Assembly: GCA_045532455.1 (NCBI GenBank)
Contig: JAZSFX010000041.1
Location: 1-57,545, forward strand
DNA: 57,545 nt
Origin: Ornithomonoglobus_A sp045532455
Lineage (GTDB): Bacteria > Bacillota > Clostridia > UBA1381
Direction of reading: 5' to 3'
Shown: positions 27,045 to 34,808 of the stretch, piece by piece
Layout: every line of letters starts with the position of its first letter
How positions within the stretch are numbered: position 1 is the first letter of the stretch
Translations under genes and position numbers: made by a program
The notes under the pieces: generated by a model
The model's database searches: none
What the model was told of the DNA's origin: nothing
The model's input: the letters and a program-made list of their open reading frames with translations, nothing else

Positions 27045-27409
27045 TATAAAAGGGTAGGACAGAAATTATAAAACTCCGGAACTGAAATTATAAAAGTTTA
27101 CGGAAGGAATTATAAAACCTTTATGCTGAAATTATAAAATAATCAAGCAACTTTTATAAAACATCTGCATTGATTTAATAAAAGGCTATCCCTAAAATTA
27201 TAAAAGGTCGGCGGTAAAATTATAAAAATCCGTCTTTGATTTTATAAAAAGTCGGTCAATGATTTATAAAAGTCTAAATATTTTTTATAAATGTTCTGCA
27301 ATCCTTTATAAAAAAGCAGGCATTTTTTATAATCGGTTTTATAAAAAACAAAAGAGATTTTATAAAACTTTTGACAATTTTTATAAAACCTCTAATATTG
27401 TTTATAATG
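27045..27409. repeat. Phased array of about 18 TATAAAA motifs with unique short cores
   Basis: The heptamer TATAAAA starts at 27045, 27067, 27089, 27111, 27133, 27155, 27177 (AATAAAA), 27199, 27221, 27243 and 27265: eleven sites exactly 22 bp apart. It goes on at 21-bp steps at 27286 (TATAAAT), 27307, 27328 (TATAATC), resets with a 12-bp step at 27340, then 27361, 27382 and 27403 (TATAATG). Three to four A/T bases usually precede it (GAAAT or GATTT), leaving ~10-bp cores that are all different, for example GGGTAGGACA, CTCCGGAACT, GGTCGGCGGT and AGTCGGTCAA. Many sites are the perfect palindrome TTTTATAAAA. It is neither a CRISPR nor a simple tandem repeat. It fills the gap between the DDE/SAP promoter and the yhcC-like gene; no ORF there is credible. 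Confidence 0.9.
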
Positions 27410-27523
27410 TGTGGAACTTTGCAACACAACCAATTATGCATATAAAAATGCCTTTACAATTCAATTTCTCTTTGAAATTTCAAGTAAAAGTCCGTTCCAC
27501 AGAAAATCGAGTTATAGGAAAGA

Positions 27524-28462
27524 TTACATATATTTCGCGCCCTGATACGTATTCCTTCTTATCAATTCCTTATCAATCTCGTTAAGAACAACAAACTTTT
27601 TAAGACTCCACAAAGGACCAATAAGCGAGTCGCGCCCACCGTCGCCCGTAAGACGTTGAATAACCGTCTCGGGAGCAAAGACCTCAAGCTGAGAAACAAT
27701 AATATCCACGTACCTCTCTAAAGATAATAGCTCAAACTCACCGTTTTCGTATTCCTTTGCAATTTGTGTGTCCTTTAAAACGTGCAGAAGATGTAGCTTA
27801 ACACAGTGCGGCTTGAGTGCTGCCACTGCCTTTGCGCTCTCAATCATCATTTCCTTTGTTTCGCCCGGCAGACCGTTTATGAGATGAACACAGATATTTA
27901 TATTATGCGCCCTTAGCTTGTTAAACCCTTGCAAAAACTCCGCGTAGGTATGGCAGCGGTTTATTCTCTCACCCGTTTTATCAAAAATCGTCTGCAAGCC
28001 AAGCTCAACTATCAAATATGTCCGCTCATTAAGCTCGCCAAGATATTCCACCACGTCGTCATCTAAACAGTCGGCGCGTGTAGCAATACTCAACCCCACA
28101 ACATCTTTTTGTGAAAGTGCCGCCTCAAACTTCTCTTTTAGTACATCAACTCTTGCATATGTGTTGGTATTCGCCTGAAAATATGCTATATATTTTGCGC
28201 TTTTCCACTTTTTGTGCAAAGCGCTCTTTACCTCACTAAACTGCTCGCTGATGGATTTTTGCACATTGCCTGCAAAGTCGCCGCTACCATATGACGAGCA
28301 ATAGCTGCAACCGCCAACGCCCTTTGTACCGTCTTTGTTGGGGCACGTAAAGCCTGCGTTTAGCGAAACCTTAAACACCTTTTGCCCGAATTTTTCGCGA
28401 AGATGGTAGTTCCACGAGTGATAGCGTTTGTTGTCGTTTGAATATTTAAACGGATTTTGCAT
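27524..28462 (-). CDS. Radical SAM protein of the YhcC/TIGR01212 family
   Basis: The 312-residue protein has the family's spaced iron-sulfur motif (CPNKDGTKGVGGCSYC, Cys-x12-Cys-x2-Cys) near residue 39, then GLSIATRADCLDDDVVEYL, ELGLQTIFDKTGERINRCH and INGLPGETKEMM, as in Elp3-like radical SAM proteins, and the family-typical C terminus (NTYQGAKY). It should bind a [4Fe-4S] cluster and S-adenosylmethionine in the cytosol; the reaction is not established for this family. ATG behind AAGGAGG. Divergent from pyrB, with a family 1 hairpin element in between. Its transcript has no clear terminator before the motif array on the same strand. Confidence 0.87.
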   Translation of the reverse strand: MQNPFKYSNDNKRYHSWNYHLREKFGQKVFKVSLNAGFTCPNKDGTKGVGGCSYCSSYGSGDFAGNVQKSISEQFSEVKSALHKKWKSAKYIAYFQANTNTYARVDVLKEKFEAALSQKDVVGLSIATRADCLDDDVVEYLGELNERTYLIVELGLQTIFDKTGERINRCHTYAEFLQGFNKLRAHNINICVHLINGLPGETKEMMIESAKAVAALKPHCVKLHLLHVLKDTQIAKEYENGEFELLSLERYVDIIVSQLEVFAPETVIQRLTGDGGRDSLIGPLWSLKKFVVLNEIDKELIRRNTYQGAKYM

Positions 28463-28483
28463 GAGGTAGCCTCCTTTTGTGTA

Positions 28484-28587
28484 AAAGCAAAGGGGTCTGT
28501 CTGTGTGAATTTGATATTGCGAGTTTCAAATTCGTAAGAATTTGTCTGTTTGAGCAATAAAATTCATACAGATTGGCGCCTTTGCTA
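28484..28587. repeat. Hairpin repeat family 1, copy A (type I core)
   Basis: Outer arms AGCAAAGG and CCTTTGCT with CTGT-rich inner arms enclose a core with CAAATTC-GTAA-GAATTTG and TTGC...GCAA. It sits in the divergent yhcC-pyrB intergenic region. The remainder of 28463-28769 is AT-rich and holds the pyr promoter. Confidence 0.75.
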
Positions 28588-28684
28588 TGCTTCTTTCACA
28601 TATTATTTTAATAATTTTACATACCCTTTGTCAAGTGTTTTCAAAATTTAAAATTAAAAAAAGGTAAAAATTATATTTTTAATA

Positions 28685-28713
28685 TAGACAATTAAGAGAT
28701 TTTATTATATAAT
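28685..28713 (+). promoter_or_regulatory. Promoter of the pyr operon
   Basis: TAGACA (28685-28690), 17 bases, TATAAT (28708-28713), leaving a leader of only ~50 bases before pyrB. That is too short for a PyrR-type attenuator, so control would be elsewhere. Confidence 0.75.
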
Positions 28714-28769
28714 ATATAGGATAAGTACATAAAAAATATAAGTTACCGTATATAAAGGGAGGCTACCTG

Positions 28770-29702
28770 ATGAAAAAACAAGACCTGTTAGGGTTGAGAG
28801 ATTTAAGTGCACAAGAGATACTAAACATTCTCGAAACTGCAAAGGAAATGAAAAAACTGATACAAAGCCCTGTAAAAAAAGCACCAAATCTGCAAGGCAA
28901 GACAGTTATTAATCTGTTTTACGAAAACAGTACAAGAACAAGAATGTCTTTTGAGCTTGCATCAAAGTATCTTGGTGCAAATGCCGCAAATATAACTGCA
29001 AGCGGCTCGTCGGTAGAAAAGGGCGAAACCTTGGAGGATACTGTAAGAAATCTTAATGCTATGGCGGCGGATATAATAGTAATGCGCCATAGTATGAGCG
29101 GTGCGCCGCACTTTATTGCGCCGATGGTAGACGCGCACATTATAAATGCAGGCGACGGTATGCACGAGCACCCCACACAAGCGCTGCTCGATTTATTTAC
29201 AATGCTCGAGAAAAAGGGCAAAATAGATGGCTTAAAGGTTGCAATAATCGGTGATATTTATCATAGCAGAGTAGTAAGAAGTAACATATACGGACTTTTA
29301 AAATTGGGTGCAACGGTAACGGTTGGCGGTCCGTCGACACTTATTCCAAAGGACCTTGAGCAGATGGGTGTTAAGGTGTTTAGAACCGTTCACGAGGCAA
29401 TAGTTGACGCAGACGTTGTAATGGGTCTTAGAATTCAGCTAGAACGTCAGAAAAAGGGACTTTTCCCGAGTGTAAGAGAATACCACAGATTTTTTGGTAT
29501 AGACGATAAACGTCTTAAATTTGCCAAGCCAGACGCGCTTGTTATGCACCCCGGCCCCGTAAACCGCGGTGTTGAATTCTCATCATCAGTTGTGGATTGC
29601 GACCAAAGTGTCATAAATGAGCAGGTTACAAATGGTGTGGCAGTGAGAATGGCAGTAATGAGTTTATTAGCAAACCACAACAGCTTTTTGCCGCAGGCTT
29701 GA
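28770..29702 (+). CDS. pyrB: Aspartate carbamoyltransferase catalytic chain
   Basis: The 310-residue enzyme condenses carbamoyl phosphate and aspartate, the committed step of pyrimidine synthesis. Visible motifs: the carbamoyl-phosphate loop NSTRTRMSFELASKYLGA, HPTQALLDLFTM, the domain-closing region VVMGLRIQLERQKKG and VMHPGPVNRGVEF. Length matches the family. ATG behind GGGAGG. It is the first gene of pyrB-pyrC-pyrF-pyrK-pyrD; no pyrI regulatory chain follows, unlike in many Clostridia. pyrE and the carbamoyl-phosphate synthetase genes are not in the window. Confidence 0.96.
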   Translation: MKKQDLLGLRDLSAQEILNILETAKEMKKLIQSPVKKAPNLQGKTVINLFYENSTRTRMSFELASKYLGANAANITASGSSVEKGETLEDTVRNLNAMAADIIVMRHSMSGAPHFIAPMVDAHIINAGDGMHEHPTQALLDLFTMLEKKGKIDGLKVAIIGDIYHSRVVRSNIYGLLKLGATVTVGGPSTLIPKDLEQMGVKVFRTVHEAIVDADVVMGLRIQLERQKKGLFPSVREYHRFFGIDDKRLKFAKPDALVMHPGPVNRGVEFSSSVVDCDQSVINEQVTNGVAVRMAVMSLLANHNSFLPQA

Positions 29703-29705
29703 TAA

Positions 29706-29907
29706 ATTTGTGTATCTTGCATTCTTTTGCTCATTTGCGTATAAAACATACGCGGCAATCGCAAAAAAACACAATCTACGCAAATTTCTCTGCGCCGTGA
29801 AAATATACGCCGTCGCTTTTTCAAACGGCAACCTGAACAATTTTCTTGCAGATTTGAATTAGTTAGCAATCGCAAAAAAATACAATCTACGCAAATTTCT
29901 CTGCGCC
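29706..29907 (+). repeat. Repeat family 2: full copy plus a 42-bp partial copy
   Basis: A ~91-bp copy (29706-29796) starts right at the pyrB stop and contains TGCGTATA/CATACGC and CTACGCAAATTTCTCTGCGCC. Its last 42 bases (29755-29796) recur at 29866-29907 with one mismatch. Related copies lie at 38514-38609 and 51692-51790. The rest of the pyrB-pyrC gap shows no gene. Confidence 0.7.
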
Positions 29908-29948
29908 ATAATGGCGAAAACATACTCCCACAGAAAGGAATAGATATA

Positions 29949-31247
29949 ATGAAAATTCTAATAAAAAACGGACACGTTATTGACCCTGCCAACAAAATTG
30001 ACGGGGTAATGGATATATTTATAAACGACGGTAAAATTTCAGACGTGGGCGCTGATTTGTCAACCGAGCTTAACGGACTTGATATTCAGGTGATTGACGC
30101 GTCGGGAATGGTCGTTGCTCCAGGACTTGTGGATATGCACGTACATCTTCGTGAGCCTGGTTTTGAATATAAAGAGGATATCGAATCGGGCACAAGAGCC
30201 GCAGTTATGGGCGGAGTAACATCAGTTGCGTGTATGCCAAATACCAAACCCGTTACAGATAACGAGGCAGTTATAAAGTTTATTACCCAAAAAGCAAAAG
30301 AAGTGGGTTATGCCCACGTTTACCCCGTAGGTGCAGTATCAAAAGGCTTAGAGGGTAAGGAACTTTCCGAAATCGGCGAGATGAAGTTTGCGGGTGCAGT
30401 TGCAATTTCCGATGATGGCAGACCCGTATACAACAGTTCGCTTATGCGCAGAGCAATTCAGTATGCTGATATGTTTGATATGCGCGTTATTTCTCACTGC
30501 GAGGACCTCTCTCTCGTAGACGGAGGCTCTATGAACGACTCCTTTACCGCAACAAAGCTTGGCTTAAAGGGAATACCCAATTCCTCTGAGGACGTGCAGA
30601 TTGCAAGAGACATTTTAATTGCCGAGGAGCTTGGAATGGGCGTGCATATTGCTCACGTTTCAACAAAGGGCGGTGTAGAGCTCATACGTCAGGCAAAAGC
30701 AAGAGGCGTAGACGTAACGTGCGAAACCTGTCCGCACTACTTTACACTAACAGACGAGGCGTGCGACGGTTTTAACACAATGGCTAAAATGAATCCGCCG
30801 CTGAGAAGTGCAGATGATGTTAAAGCAATAAAAGAGGGACTAAAAGACGGAACAATCGACTGTATCGTAACAGACCACGCGCCGCACCACCCCGACGAAA
30901 AGGAGTGCGAATTTGCGGCGGCGGCAAACGGTATTGTGGGACTCGAAACTTCTTTGGGACTATCCATAAAATATCTTGTAAACGAGGGCGTTCTCACAAT
31001 GAGCGAGCTTATCGAGAAAATGTCGTACAACCCGTCAAAAATCTTAGGAATTTCTAAGGGCACTTTAGGCGAGGGCAAGATTGCAGATATTACAATCTTT
31101 AATCCCGACGAAGAGTGGACTGTTGACGTATCAAAGCTAAGCTCCAAGAGCAAAAACTCGCCGTTTCATAACTTCGAGCTTTTTGGAAAACCGCAGTATG
31201 TAATAGTAGGCGGAAAAATTATTGTTAATCAGGGGGTACTTCTATAA
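29949..31247 (+). CDS. pyrC: Dihydroorotase
   Basis: The 432-residue amidohydrolase closes carbamoyl-aspartate to dihydroorotate. The zinc ligands are seen in VDMHVHLREPGFEYKEDIESG, HCEDLSL, HIAHVSTKGG and the catalytic Asp in VTDHAPHHPDEK; substrate contacts in CMPNTKPVTD. Length is typical of the class I bacterial enzyme. ATG behind GAAAGGA. Its stop overlaps the pyrF start (TAATG), so translation is coupled. Confidence 0.96.
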   Translation: MKILIKNGHVIDPANKIDGVMDIFINDGKISDVGADLSTELNGLDIQVIDASGMVVAPGLVDMHVHLREPGFEYKEDIESGTRAAVMGGVTSVACMPNTKPVTDNEAVIKFITQKAKEVGYAHVYPVGAVSKGLEGKELSEIGEMKFAGAVAISDDGRPVYNSSLMRRAIQYADMFDMRVISHCEDLSLVDGGSMNDSFTATKLGLKGIPNSSEDVQIARDILIAEELGMGVHIAHVSTKGGVELIRQAKARGVDVTCETCPHYFTLTDEACDGFNTMAKMNPPLRSADDVKAIKEGLKDGTIDCIVTDHAPHHPDEKECEFAAAANGIVGLETSLGLSIKYLVNEGVLTMSELIEKMSYNPSKILGISKGTLGEGKIADITIFNPDEEWTVDVSKLSSKSKNSPFHNFELFGKPQYVIVGGKIIVNQGVLL

Positions 31248-32164
31248 TGTCAGTAGATTTATTGGTAAAAAAGATAAAGGAAAAGAACAATCCGTCAGTT
31301 GCAGGTCTTGACCCTGTGGTAGACTATGTTCCCGAATATATAAGAGAAAAAGCATACAAAGAATACGGAAAAACACTAAAAGGTGCGTGCGAGGCTATCT
31401 GGGAATTCAACAAAGGCCTTATAGACGCGCTTTATGATGTTGTGCCCGCTATAAAGCCACAGAGTGCATTCTACGAAATGTACGGACTCGAGGGCGAGGC
31501 AATCTTGCACAAAACAATTGGGTATGCAAAGGAAAAAGGCTTATATATAATTCTCGACGTTAAAAGAAACGACATAGGCTCAACTGCGCAGGCATATTCA
31601 AGCGCATATCTGGGCAAAGTAAACATAGGCGGCGAGGAGATATCTCCTTGCGACGTTGACTGTGTTACAGTAAACCCATACCTTGGAACAGACGGAATTG
31701 CACCTTTTGTTGATGATTGTAAAAAGTATGACAAGGCAATATTTGCGCTTGTTAAAACATCAAATCCATCGTCAGGTGAGTTGCAGGATTTACTTAACGA
31801 GGACAAGCACTTCTATGAAAGAGTTGCCGAGTGTGTAAACAAGTGGAATGCAGACACCATAGGCGAAAGCGGTTATGGTGCAGTTGGTGCAGTTGTGGGA
31901 GCAACATATCCCGAACAGGCAGAGGTACTAAGAAAGCTAATGCCACAGTCCTATTTCCTTGTGCCGGGCTATGGTGCTCAGGGCGGCAAGGCAAAAGACG
32001 TTGCAAAGAGCTTCAACCAAGACGGCTTGGGTGCAATAGTGAACTCATCAAGAGGAATTATGTGCGCATACAAAAAAGGCGATTGGAAAGAAGAACAGTT
32101 CGCAGAGGCGGCACGTGCAGAGGCAATCAGAATGAAAGAGGAACTCAATTCTATTATTAAATAA
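31247..32164 (+). CDS. pyrF: Orotidine 5'-phosphate decarboxylase, long (type 2) form
   Basis: The 305-residue enzyme makes UMP from OMP. The catalytic Lys/Asp tetrad motif is ILDVKRNDIGSTAQAYSSAY; the N terminus SVAGLDPVVDYVP and the C-terminal phosphate-binding VPGYGAQGG and NSSRGIM are present. The extra ~60 residues over the E. coli type match the type 2 family found in actinobacteria and some Clostridia. Overlaps pyrC by one base. Confidence 0.94.
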   Translation: MSVDLLVKKIKEKNNPSVAGLDPVVDYVPEYIREKAYKEYGKTLKGACEAIWEFNKGLIDALYDVVPAIKPQSAFYEMYGLEGEAILHKTIGYAKEKGLYIILDVKRNDIGSTAQAYSSAYLGKVNIGGEEISPCDVDCVTVNPYLGTDGIAPFVDDCKKYDKAIFALVKTSNPSSGELQDLLNEDKHFYERVAECVNKWNADTIGESGYGAVGAVVGATYPEQAEVLRKLMPQSYFLVPGYGAQGGKAKDVAKSFNQDGLGAIVNSSRGIMCAYKKGDWKEEQFAEAARAEAIRMKEELNSIIK

Positions 32165-32174
32165 ATGACGGTAA

Positions 32175-32360
32175 AAAGCCATCCCCTCGAGGGGAAGGGG
32201 GGTTTTGCGTAGCAAAATACGGATGAGGTGAAATTGTAGGGCACAGCCTTTAGGATGTGCCGCAAACAAACCAATGCGGTTCGTCGGGAACCGCCGAACC
32301 CTACCAACACCTCACCACCGCCTGCGGCGGAGCCTCTCCTCAAGGAGAAACCTTTGCTCC
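32175..32360. repeat. Composite intergenic repeat inside the pyr operon (includes family 3)
   Basis: The 235-base gap between pyrF and pyrK is filled with hairpins: CCCCTCGAGGGG, GATGAGGTG opposite CACCTCACC, CCGCCTGCGGCGG, and an inverted family 3 unit (32275-32304) differing at one of 30 positions from the copy near 15322. No gene. It may cause partial termination inside the operon. Confidence 0.65.
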
Positions 32361-32399
32361 ATAAAACAACCCATTTTTTCGAAAGGAACATATATAAAT

Positions 32400-33164
32400 A
32401 TGAAAAAAACCTATAATTGCAAACTAATTAAAAAGGAAGAAATTGTAAAAGGCATTTTTGATTTCACAATCGAAAGCGAAGAAATCGCAAAGGAAACGGA
32501 ATGCGGACAGTTTCTGCATATTGATTGCGGTGCCTCCACATTTTTAAGACGACCAATAAGTATTTGCGATACAGGTGATAACACCGTAAGATTTATCTTT
32601 GAGGTAAAGGGCGAGGGCACCGAGGCACTCTCTAAAAGAAATGTAGGCGACACTATAAACATTATGGGCCCGCTTGGCAATGGCTTTGAGGTTAAGGAAG
32701 AATACAAAAATGCAGTTATAATCGGCGGCGGAATAGGTGTTTTTCCCCTTTATAAGCTTGCAAAGGAAATAAAAGCAGACGTATTCTTAGGTTTTAGAAA
32801 CAGTGAAAGAGTTGTTATGGAGGAGGAATTTAAGGCCGTGGCAAAATCTGTTACAGTAGGAACAGATGACGGCAGCTATGGCTATAATGGCTATATCGCA
32901 CAAAAAATGGAGGAGTTTATAACCTCTAACCCCTGCGATATAATCTATTGCTGCGGACCAATGCCAATGCTAAGAGCAGTAAAAAAGATTGCAGAGGAAA
33001 GAAATATCCTGTGTCAGCTATCACTCGAGCAGAGAATGGGTTGCGGAATAGGCGCGTGTCTTGTATGTACGTGCGAAACCACAAAAAGCGGAACAGACAA
33101 GCAACAAAGAGTCTGCTTAAACGGTCCTGTATTCTATTCTACGGAGGTAACACTAAATGCGTAA
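32400..33164 (+). CDS. pyrK: Dihydroorotate dehydrogenase electron-transfer subunit
   Basis: Start at the ATG at 32400 behind GAAAGGA; the longer frame would read into the intergenic repeat. The 254-residue protein has the FAD-binding RRPISICD, the NAD-binding AVIIGGGIGVFPLYKLAKE, CGPMPMLRAVKK, and the [2Fe-2S] ligands CGIGACLVCTCET with a distal VCLNGPVF Cys. It passes electrons from PyrD to NAD+, forming a PyrD2-PyrK2 complex in the cytosol. Its last codons overlap the pyrD start by eight bases. Confidence 0.95.
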   Translation: MKKTYNCKLIKKEEIVKGIFDFTIESEEIAKETECGQFLHIDCGASTFLRRPISICDTGDNTVRFIFEVKGEGTEALSKRNVGDTINIMGPLGNGFEVKEEYKNAVIIGGGIGVFPLYKLAKEIKADVFLGFRNSERVVMEEEFKAVAKSVTVGTDDGSYGYNGYIAQKMEEFITSNPCDIIYCCGPMPMLRAVKKIAEERNILCQLSLEQRMGCGIGACLVCTCETTKSGTDKQQRVCLNGPVFYSTEVTLNA

Positions 33165-34068
33165 TTTAAAGGTTAATTATTGTGGTATAGAATTTAAAAA
33201 TCCAATTGTAACCGCGTCGGGAACTTTTGGTTTTGGTCTTGAATTTGACGAATACACACCGCTTAGTGAATATGGCGGTTTTGGTGCAAAGGGACTCACA
33301 CGTCAACCGCGCGAGGGTAACAAAGCACCAAGAATTGCCGAAACTGCAAGCGGTATCTTAAACAGTGTTGGACTTCAAAACCCTGGTGTTGAATTTTTCT
33401 CTAAGTATACAATGCCGTATCTTTCAAGATTCGATACAAATGTCATTGCAAATATGTCGGGTAACACCATAGAGGAATACTGCGAAATGGCGCAGATTTT
33501 ATCAGATACTGCAGTTGCGGCAATAGAAATGAACATATCGTGTCCCAACGTAAAGCATGGCGGACTTGCGTTTGGTACAGACAAAGACGTTGTCAACACA
33601 CTAACCAAAGAGGTTAAAAAGAACTGCAAAAAGCCACTTATAGTAAAGCTTTCGCCAAATGTTACAGACATAACCGAGATAGCAAAGGCGGCAGAAGATG
33701 GCGGTGCAGACGGTCTTTCGCTTATAAACACTCTTATGGGTATGAAGATAGACATCAACACAAGAAGACCAATACTTGCAAACAACACGGGCGGACTAAG
33801 CGGTCCTGCCGTAAAGCCTGTTGCCATAAGAATGGTACATCAGGTATATAATGCAGTTAATATCCCCCTCATAGGAATGGGCGGAGTTATGAACGGAAAC
33901 GACGTAATCGAATTTATGATAGCAGGTGCGTCGCTTGTTGCGCTTGGCACAGGTCTTTTTACAAAGCCTGATATGATATTTGATGTAAAAAAAGAAATTT
34001 CAGAATATATGGAAAGACATAATATAGAAAATATAACCGATATTATCGGCACATTACAATTAAACTGA
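33157..34068 (+). CDS. pyrD: Dihydroorotate dehydrogenase, class 1B catalytic subunit
   Basis: The 303-residue FMN enzyme oxidises dihydroorotate to orotate. Motifs: TASGTFGFGLEF, the substrate loop EMNISCPNVKHGG with the class 1B catalytic Cys, KLSPNVTDI, NTLMGMKIDINTRRP, and the FMN phosphate site GMGGVMNGNDVIEF. Class 1B fits the pyrK neighbour. RBS GGAGG lies inside pyrK. It ends the operon before a terminator hairpin. Confidence 0.96.
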   Translation: MRNLKVNYCGIEFKNPIVTASGTFGFGLEFDEYTPLSEYGGFGAKGLTRQPREGNKAPRIAETASGILNSVGLQNPGVEFFSKYTMPYLSRFDTNVIANMSGNTIEEYCEMAQILSDTAVAAIEMNISCPNVKHGGLAFGTDKDVVNTLTKEVKKNCKKPLIVKLSPNVTDITEIAKAAEDGGADGLSLINTLMGMKIDINTRRPILANNTGGLSGPAVKPVAIRMVHQVYNAVNIPLIGMGGVMNGNDVIEFMIAGASLVALGTGLFTKPDMIFDVKKEISEYMERHNIENITDIIGTLQLN

Positions 34069-34090
34069 TATTTCACAATATAACAAACAC

Positions 34091-34122
34091 TAAGGTTGCG
34101 GATTTTCCGCAACCTTACGTTT
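34091..34122 (+). terminator. Terminator of the pyr operon
   Basis: TAAGGTTGCGGA and TCCGCAACCTTA form a 12-bp stem 22 bases after the pyrD stop, followed by a short T run. Confidence 0.8.
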
Positions 34123-34157
34123 TGCCACTTAGGTATAAATTAAGAAAGGAAAAAACT

Positions 34158-34331
34158 ATGTTGCCGCAAGACCCCATTTTATTATTGAGTGTAATAAATA
34201 CAAAGCTCAGGGATTTTTACTCCTCACTTGATGCCCTGTGCGACGATTTAGAGGAGGATAAAGAAAAAATCATATTAAAACTCCGTACAGTCGGCTACGA
34301 ATATGACCAAAATCGCAATCAATTTATATAA
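34158..34331 (+). CDS. DUF4250 family small protein
   Basis: Start is the ATG at 34158 behind AGAAAGGA; 57 residues starting MLPQDPILLLSVINTKLRD and ending YEYDQNRNQFI. This is the conserved pattern of DUF4250, a small Firmicutes protein of unknown function. The protein is mainly helical with an acidic middle (DDLEEDKEK). No membrane segment. It follows the pyr terminator and precedes a large non-coding gap. Confidence 0.85.
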   Translation: MLPQDPILLLSVINTKLRDFYSSLDALCDDLEEDKEKIILKLRTVGYEYDQNRNQFI

Positions 34332-34577
34332 TTTTTGAGAAAAAGGCTCCTTTGTAACAAAAGTGTAACAATTCAAAACTTTTTTAAAATATTAATTTCT
34401 CTTTTTTCACCTTGTTGACAAAAAACCACGTAAAACATAGCTATTTTGACGACAAATGCTGTCGTTTTTAAAGCAATTTGCACACATAAAAAATCTTTAT
34501 ATTACAGAAATATTACAAGATATTTAACTTTTTGGCCTGAAAATTTTAACATATTTGAAATATTTCTTAAAAATTAC

Positions 34578-34606
34578 TTGACAAATTTGAAAAAAAGTGT
34601 TACAAT
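34578..34606 (+). promoter_or_regulatory. Promoter of the SLH-NlpC/P60 gene
   Basis: TTGACA (34578-34583), 17 bases, TACAAT (34601-34606). The transcript would carry a ~195-base leader to the TTG start at 34809, similar in length to that of the S-layer gene. No known riboswitch was recognised in it. The stretch 34332-34577 is AT-rich with no gene. Confidence 0.85.
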
Positions 34607-34808
34607 AGTGAGCATAGAGTGGAGAGTGCTCATAAAATTTGAGTCTCACCGCTTTGGGAAAGAAAAAGGAAAGACAAATGTAGACGCGAAAAAGTCTTAA
34701 TAAAATGCATTTTGGCACAAGGTTTTTACATATACGCGGTGCGATTGCAAAAGATTAAGATAGTTTGTGAAAAGGATTAATGGCTATAATATGAAGGAGA
34801 GATTAAAC

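Noticed and set aside
27045..27409. CRISPR array
   Set aside because: Repeats are 7-12 bp with ~10-bp cores and no Cas genes nearby, which does not fit any CRISPR type.
27259..27585. A 108-codon + strand ORF with seven-residue FYK-type repeats
   Set aside because: The heptads are only the 21-bp motif period read in frame; there is no ribosome site and the 22-bp half of the array breaks any frame.
29447..29995. 182-codon antisense ORF over pyrB and repeats
   Set aside because: It is the shadow of pyrB and of family 2 repeats, with duplicated segments caused by the repeat.
34607..34808. c-di-AMP (ydaO) riboswitch before the cell-wall hydrolase
   Set aside because: Expected from the gene type, but the conserved aptamer motifs are not seen.
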